Part shown: positions 58,211 to 64,000 of the stretch, piece after piece
Layout: each line of letters opens with the position of its first letter
Position numbering within the stretch: the stretch's first letter is position 1
Assembly: GCA_008921705.1 (NCBI GenBank)
Contig: VFFE01007601.1
Location: forward strand, 383,827-447,826
Length of the DNA stretch: 64,000 nt
Source of the DNA: Burhinus oedicnemus
Lineage: Eukaryota; Chordata; Aves; Charadriiformes; Burhinidae
Direction: 5' to 3'
Notes under the pieces: generated by a model
Told to the model about the DNA's origin: nothing
The model's database searches: none
Seen by the model: the letters and a program-made list of their open reading frames with translations, nothing else
Translations under genes and position numbers: made by a program

Positions 58211-61200
58211 GTGAGCGCCAGGGAGCTCCGTGTAGGCGCTGCTGGTCCCTGCAGCTCTTTGGGGAGCCCTGCCGTGCTGGGGTAGCGAGCTCCTGCCCCC
58301 CGGCTTTCGATCCGGCCGTTCCTAGCGTTACGCATCCCTGGGAATACACTCAGAAACTACAGATGAGGTCATTCCCAAGAGTCTGCTTAGGTATTTGGGG
58401 CCCTTGACACTGAGAGGAGCTAAAATCTTACACTCTATGAATGGTTTTTAAAGGGAAAGTGGAACTCTTGTTATAGTACATTAGCTGTTTCTTAATCTTG
58501 AATTGGTAAATGATTAACTCCTCTACAATTTGTTTATCCTCATTGTTAGAGATTGCGCTAACATATGTTCTTTGATCTTACTTGCTTCAAAAGAGGCTTT
58601 GGGAGTAACAGTTACCTATGCAGAATCCAAAATCAAATCCAAAATCCAAAGGCCCTGAATTTGACTCGATGCTCTAAACTTCAAAACTTTTGTCCAGGAA
58701 ATTACACCACATGCTCCTCTGCAGGTCCAGAGTTAGAACAACAAGCACAGCGTGCAAAGATACATCACCACTGAGGGTGGGGGGTGACTCTCACTTTGTC
58801 TTATGTCCAATTTGTCTTGGGATAATGAAGAAGAAAGTGGAAGCTTACCCCGGAGTCCAGGATAGGTACAGAAAGCCTTTTTCAGAGCTACTGAATCAAC
58901 ACTCACATCCCCCAGCCCACGACCTCACGCTCCCGTACTTCCATGCTCTTCTCCCCCAGGCAGCTGTACTGGCCTTCCCACCAGGTGTGGGTCCAGTGAC
59001 AGAGGTGGGAGTTCAGCTTCAAGTCACAGTTAATGTGCTGACAAAGAATTCCCAACTTGTTGTTCAACCAACATAAACCTTTTGCCCAAGTGTAGATGGT
59101 GCTGAGCCGACGAACGTGGGTTTCTTGATGCAAAAGGATGTGCTGTGCTCCAAATGCATCATCAGAATCACAGATTAGAGATGTCTTTTTAAAAATGTGC
59201 TCTGAACATGAGTTTTTGCTTCCAAAAATAACTTGTATTTTGCTCATATTAGAAGAGCAGGATGTTCTTTCCTGTCCTGAAGGGATAAGGAGGAAATGAG
59301 AACTATGGGGTTTTTATATGATATGAGCTACTATTCTTCTGGACTAGTGCTGTGAATCTTGATTTTCTTTTTCCCCAGCCTTAGCATTTTATTCCCCATG
59401 GACCTCATTTTGCTTCTATTCATGCTGATGTTACCCCAGTGAAGGTCTCTTTGCTTTCAAAGGAATTCCTCCATATTTACAACCTCTCCCATCCTGAGGC
59501 AGTAGGCATTAGAAGGGAGGGAAACTACTGAAGACAGCAAATGCTGAATGTCTGAAATCCCTTTTCAAATGAGATAAAGTCAGTTGAGAGACACGAGTGG
59601 GGGCAGAAAGCATCCTTTCCTGTCCTCTGTGTTCAAAGGAAAGAGACGGCTGTTTGGAGGAAATGTGAACGTAATGGACCATACATTCGTGTCCCATTGT
59701 ACTGAGGTCTGACAGGAAACACTTGGGGTTCGATTCAGGAAAAAGTAAATAGTATTCCTTTATAATACTCTCATAACCCCAGTTATCCTGCAGTATTTGA
59801 CTACATCCCTGTCTTTAATGTATATATTCTCACAGCTGTCTCCAGAAGACCAGAAGGAAATCTGGCCACTGGGGAGCGGGGGAGGCATGAGAAGAGATCG
59901 TGCAGCAATTTCCAGCCGATGGCCCTCCTAAGCAACCGCAAAACTCCAGCGGCTCTCTCCCTTTTAACCCAGGAGCAGCTGCCATTATTGACTGCCACCA
60001 TGGTGGTTCCTTACGGGAGGAGAGCTGCAAATACTGAACTTTGGGTAATTTCTGAGCAGCTTCCGCCAAGCCCGTGAGAGCGCTCTCTCACCATCGGCTC
60101 TCACCATAACGTATAGATGGCTGCAGCGAGGTCTCCCACCATATGCATGGGGCCACAGACTCCTCAGCAGGCACTGGGGAATCCCTTGGCTAGAAGTTCA
60201 CCCTGCAGCAGCATGGAAAAGGCTCCAGCCCTCAACATTTAGAAAATTTGTTCCTCATGAAGTGGTCTGTAGGATCAGTGCTGGTCCCTGGAAATGCCTT
60301 TCATCGCTCCCGAGGGAGCCTGCCTCCCGGAGTGACCGGGGTCAGGGAGCTGTTACGGTCCTTTGTCCGCAGGGAACATGCAGTACCACCAGTGTTTGGT
60401 GTTTTGCTGTACGGCTCTTGAAGCTTCAAAGATTGCAAAAGAAACCAAAAACCCCCCCACATAACCCAGAAGAGATGGATTGAGGACATAATGCCCTTGA
60501 TTGAAAAAGGAGGCACCCAGGAAACCTTGTGGTATATATATATTTTAACTAGAGCTAAAGTAATTTGGCATGCACATCCCCTGAGCTGCTTCCTAAACCA
60601 CAGCTGCATAGGAATTATCTAGCTCCTAGCTGAAGTAACTCCTTAAAAAAAAACCCCAACATGTAGGTCATTAAAGTGCTAATAAAAAATGTTGATGAAT
60701 CTCTGAGCAGTGCTCTGATTATCTCTCTGTGGGGAATGAAGAACTCATTAACATGAGCTCCATGCCACTCCCTCCTCCTTTCTCAGAGTTTGGCATAAAG
60801 CAAAGAAACAAATGTTTGTGGTTTGGCCAAGTTTCTAATGAGTAGCTCAGCTAGGTCCACTGATTAGACACATGGCTTTACAGAGGGTGAAAAGGCTGCA
60901 GTACTGTGTAAAGTGGCAAAGTATTTGTGCCAGATCGGGTCCTCATAAAGGAAATGCTTTACCTGTTGTGTGGATTTTTTGCAATGGATTTAGCAGGAAA
61001 TGTGTAGAGAGAGGGTTTTGTTGACACGGCAGACAGGCAGCAACGCTGTAAGGTCCCGAGAAAGTAACAGAGCCAGATGTATGTCTGAGGATCCACGCTC
61101 CAAAAATGCGATGTTGTGGTAGCTTACTATGGGTTTGGTTTCACTCGTTAAGTGTTTTTTTAATACTAAGCTACGGTCTGACCCCAAAAGAACAGTCCTG

Positions 61201-63054
61201 GCTATGATCTCTCCTCCCTGCTCTAGATGCTACCTCTCCTACTCCACGGAAGGATGTCTACACAGCGGCCCCCAGGCACTGTAGGAGCCGGCCGGCAGGC
61301 AGCACAGACAGAAAACTCCATTTGCTGCATCAGGAGCTGCAGCACGGAGACCTGCTTAACTAGAACTGGCCGAAGCCAGTGACTCTCCAGCAGCACCTGG
61401 CAGTTGTTTTGAAGGAGGGAACAAAACCTCCAGAAGTACTGGGAGAAGTGTTTCCCATGCAAAAAAGTTTCTTCTTGATCCTGCTTGTAATCCATGTACG
61501 GCCTGAATCATGAGGACTTGTCATCTCCATGATCTTTCCAGGACTAAAGTAAAACTCATCCACATGCCCAGGAGAAGAAAACTCGCCCTACAATAAACAC
61601 GAAAGGCATCTTTACGTGCCTGAAAGCATTCTGCTGGGATAAACAACTGCTGCCTCTGAAATTCAAATCTCATGGTGTGTGATCAATGTCACGCAGCACC
61701 TCAGCACTCAGATCAAGCTCCTGAGACATCAAGTCTGTCCCCTGCTGTTGCAGACAATGCATCGTATAATGACTTTAATAAACTTCATCTCAAAAGCAGT
61801 GAGATTTTTCCATTCCCAAAACTCCCCCTGGAAAAGGTAGAATTTGATTGCTCTAATGGTTAACAACCCTCCTCTAATTTCCAGCTTAAATTTGTGCGTG
61901 GCTAGTTCATACCCAATTGCTCTTGTGCCAGCACCATCTCCAGCTAAGCAGTTGTCTCGACCAGAGCGCTGAAGTCCCGATCCACCGATTTCATTGCAGT
62001 ATCACCCTCACTTTCAAAACCACACCCAAAGTTTGTCATTTCTTGGCCTTTTCAGGTTGAAAGTTTATTAAAACATGATACAGCTGTAATTTTTTCTAAA
62101 AGGAAATAAAAAAGAGGCAATGAACATGCAAGCAACAGCCCTTGAGTTTTATACTGAATAAATATGCAAATTGGAGAAAGCCAACTGCTTCAACCTTCAT
62201 AGCACACTCTGCATGTAGGTATATATTCTTCCTGTGCGTAAGGTAAGTTTTAATTTCCTACAACCACCAGATAGTTAGAGGTCTTGTATTATAATATCTA
62301 AATAACAGATGCTGTACCACCTACCACCTCATCCCATTATTACTGGCTGGTGCCTACAGGTTCCCATAGCGCTAGTCCAGTCAGGTGGAGTCATCTCAGT
62401 GCTGGGTATAAATTTGCAAAGTTAAAAGATGTTCTGCATCCTCTCCCTATCCAAATCAAATATCCTGTGGCCGGATAGTTTGGTTCCTCAAGCACTTTTT
62501 TCTCCTAAGACCTCTCTAGCTCCCGAGGGGCCTCGCTCGCCTTTCTGTGACGGACGTGCAGTTCCTATACTGGTGTGGTGGCAGCAGCCAGCAGGGCTGG
62601 AGCCTCTTTGGTGGCTCCATCAGAAGAGGGCCCGGGGCAGGCGATGTCTTCATCCTGCCCTTGCTCCAGACCTGCTCATTTCCCGGTGATCACAGTCCCC
62701 GAGGGGCTCTTTAAAAGCGAGCAGTACGCAGAATTAAAAGGTTTTGTCCCCGAACCTACCTGAAGTGAGTTGTGCGAGTAATTTTACACCTGTACGCAGT
62801 ATTGCTGATTTCAAAGGGAACTTTTAAGACTTCCGAGCATATTTTAGACAACTTCTGAGTTTTAGAAATAATTAAAAATGTAATTAAAGTATAGCCTTTT
62901 TTTCAGATAAAGGACAACTATCACCCAGTGCTTCTGTAACGTCAAACGGCTGGTCAGCACTGCTCAGATGTAAGCAAACCAGCCCTGAAACCAAGAAACC
63001 AGTAAACTTTGGGTGGGGAACCAAGACAGAGATGATTTCAGCTGCAAAGCAGAA

Positions 63055-63130
63055 CAATTACAGAAAGCCAAAGACAAAACAAAAAAACCCAAACCCCAAA
63101 AAACCAACAAAAACCTCTAAAAAAAGGACA
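63055..63130 (+). repeat. A/C-rich low-complexity tract
   Basis: AAAACAAAAAAACCCAAACC-type sequence runs for about 70 bp, roughly 350 bp before the second CpG island. It may be the decayed A-rich end of a retroposed sequence, but no source element is visible. Confidence 0.65.
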
Positions 63131-63446
63131 GTTTTTGCGTTTTGTGCAGCTTTTTTTAGCCAGGGCCGCTTTCTCCCCACAGATGGGGCGAGAGCCTTCT
63201 CCTCAGCAGCACCAGCCATCTGGAGAAGCCTTCTGCTGCCTTCCAGCCCCAAAGATTGCTTAAATCTCTCAAGATTTCATTCCGAAACAGGTCCTTTTTC
63301 TGGGTTTTTTTGGGGAGGGGTTATTCATTGTTCCCACATACGCCTGATTTTATTCCCCCTCCCTCAACTGTGCACTGGGCATTGCAGAGTCCATCGCCTC
63401 AACAATGGAGGGCGGCCGGGTCGGAGGACACCGGCGGTACCACCGC

Positions 63447-63541
63447 CCCCCCTCGGCCAAGTTTGAAGCCGGGGGAGGGTGAGGGGGGGCGGCCGCCGCC
63501 CCCCCTCACCCTCCCCCGGCTTCAAACTTGGCCGAGGGGGG
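63447..63541. repeat. Perfect 95-bp palindrome in CpG island
   Basis: The two 47-bp arms are exact reverse complements around a single centre base (63,494). Each arm holds a unique-looking core (AGTTTGAAGCCGGGGG on the left) between G- and C-rich runs. The match stops at 63,446/63,542. It could form a cruciform or hairpin and, on either strand, G-rich structures. It may also be a fold-back assembly error. Confidence 0.95.
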
Positions 63542-63649
63542 CCATGAGGGAAAGGCGGCGGGCGAGTCCCCCGCTCCGCTGCCAGATAGTGAGCCACGGC
63601 GGGCGGGCGGGCGCGGGAGGAGGAGCCCAGGTGTCCCTTCCTGCCACAT

Positions 63650-63764
63650 AGTGCGCCGCCCCCTTTTTTTCCCCGCCCGCCCGTTCGCCCGCCGCGGTGG
63701 TGCTGGGGCTCCTGCCGCCGGCGAGGAGGGATGGACTGAAGCACAAAGGCGCGGGCCCGCTGAG
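63650..63764 (+). other. ADD3: Putative non-coding exon 1 of ADD3 (5' end uncertain)
   Basis: On the plus strand CTGAG followed by gtaacg forms a good donor, with gt at 63765-63766 inside the CpG island. The stretch before it contains only a two-codon upstream ORF (ATG GAC TGA at 63,731-63,739). The exon start is a guess. The assignment depends on conserved order with XPNPEP1 and on the human ADD3 gene starting with non-coding exons. Confidence 0.35.
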
Positions 63765-64000
63765 GTAACGCTCCCGCCGTGTGGGGAGAGGAGGAGGAGC
63801 GGGGGGGGGATCCTCGCCTTTCCCGCCGAAGGCGGCTGTGGCCGAGCCGTTGCCGCCGTTGGGGAAGGAGGGGCGGGTGTGTGTGTAGGGAGGGGGCGGC
63901 TGGAGGCCTGGCGCGCTCCCCCCCGTTCCCTCAGCCGCCTCACGGCCGCGGTTGCCAGCGGGCTGAGGCGGCGGCGGAAGGGGGGGACGACGACACGCTG

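Larger units (their letters stand above)
43200..63400. other. Intergenic interval between the XPNPEP1 and putative ADD3 promoters
   Basis: About 20 kb separates two CpG islands facing away from each other. It has one CR1 fragment and no protein-coding exon I can assign. AT-rich, homeobox-core-rich blocks at about 45,000-45,130, 46,680-46,930 and 62,040-62,180 (the last with a POU octamer ATGCAAAT at 62,164-62,171) look like candidate enhancers, but conservation cannot be seen here. Two possible unannotated exons are listed separately. Confidence 0.6.
63400..64000 (+). promoter_or_regulatory. ADD3: Second CpG island, putative ADD3 promoter
   Basis: The sequence is very GC- and CpG-rich from about 63.4 kb to the window end, with many GGGCGG-like boxes. 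XPNPEP1 and ADD3 (gamma-adducin, a membrane-skeleton protein) are neighbours transcribed away from each other in human. A plus-strand promoter here therefore fits ADD3. No ADD3 coding sequence is in the window; the name rests on gene order. Confidence 0.6.

Noticed and set aside
63256..63943. Overlapping Pro/Gly/Arg-rich frames at 63.3-63.9 kb, including a repeated SLKPGEGEGG-like motif
   Set aside because: The repeated peptide arises only because both palindrome arms are read in different frames. The frames are an artefact of GC-rich promoter sequence.
1..64000. CRISPR arrays, tRNA or rRNA genes, bacterial-type operons, intact endogenous retrovirus
   Set aside because: No direct-repeat arrays, no tRNA-like A and B boxes noticed, no long gag, pol or env frames, and no LTR pair. 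The window is ordinary vertebrate gene and intergenic DNA.

Overview
This window is vertebrate genomic DNA, most likely from a bird. Coding exons are short (51-211 bp), GT-AG spliced, and separated by introns of 0.3-5.6 kb. The recognisable interspersed repeats are CR1 LINE 3' ends with the typical terminal repeat, plus faint relics of old MIR/CORE-type SINEs. CpG-dense islands occur only at 42.6-43.2 kb and 63.4-64.0 kb. CR1 also occurs in turtles and crocodilians; the compact introns favour a bird, and I cannot name the species.

One gene is complete and certain: XPNPEP1, cytosolic Xaa-Pro aminopeptidase 1, on the minus strand. Splicing 19 coding exons (38,763 down to 10,418) gives exactly 1,872 nt, that is 623 codons plus a stop. 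This is the length of the main human protein, and every metal-binding and catalytic residue falls at its human residue number (His395, Asp415, Asp426, His489, His498, Glu523, Glu537). A non-coding first exon lies in the CpG island near 42.84 kb, next to a 20-base assembly gap. The 3' UTR lies below 10,418, with three AATAAA signals.

Layout: 1 to about 9,984 is sequence downstream of XPNPEP1 with no gene I can support. From about 9,985 to about 42.9 kb is XPNPEP1. From about 43.2 to 63.4 kb is the intergenic interval between two CpG-island promoters; it holds one CR1 fragment, a block of RFX X-box-like motifs next to a possible exon, and a second possible exon at 58.2 kb. From about 63.4 to 64.0 kb is a second CpG island with a plus-strand splice donor. 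By conserved gene order (XPNPEP1 and ADD3 are neighbours, transcribed away from each other, in human) it is probably the promoter and first non-coding exon of ADD3, whose coding exons would lie beyond the window.

The most unusual structure is a perfect 95-bp palindrome (47-bp arms, single-base centre) at 63,447-63,541 inside the second CpG island. It is either a real cruciform-forming element in a promoter or a fold-back assembly artefact. Other points worth checking are XPNPEP1 exon 5, a frame-preserving exon with weak splice sites on both sides, and the gap that hides the XPNPEP1 transcription start. I found no prokaryotic-type system, CRISPR array, tRNA, rRNA or intact virus.
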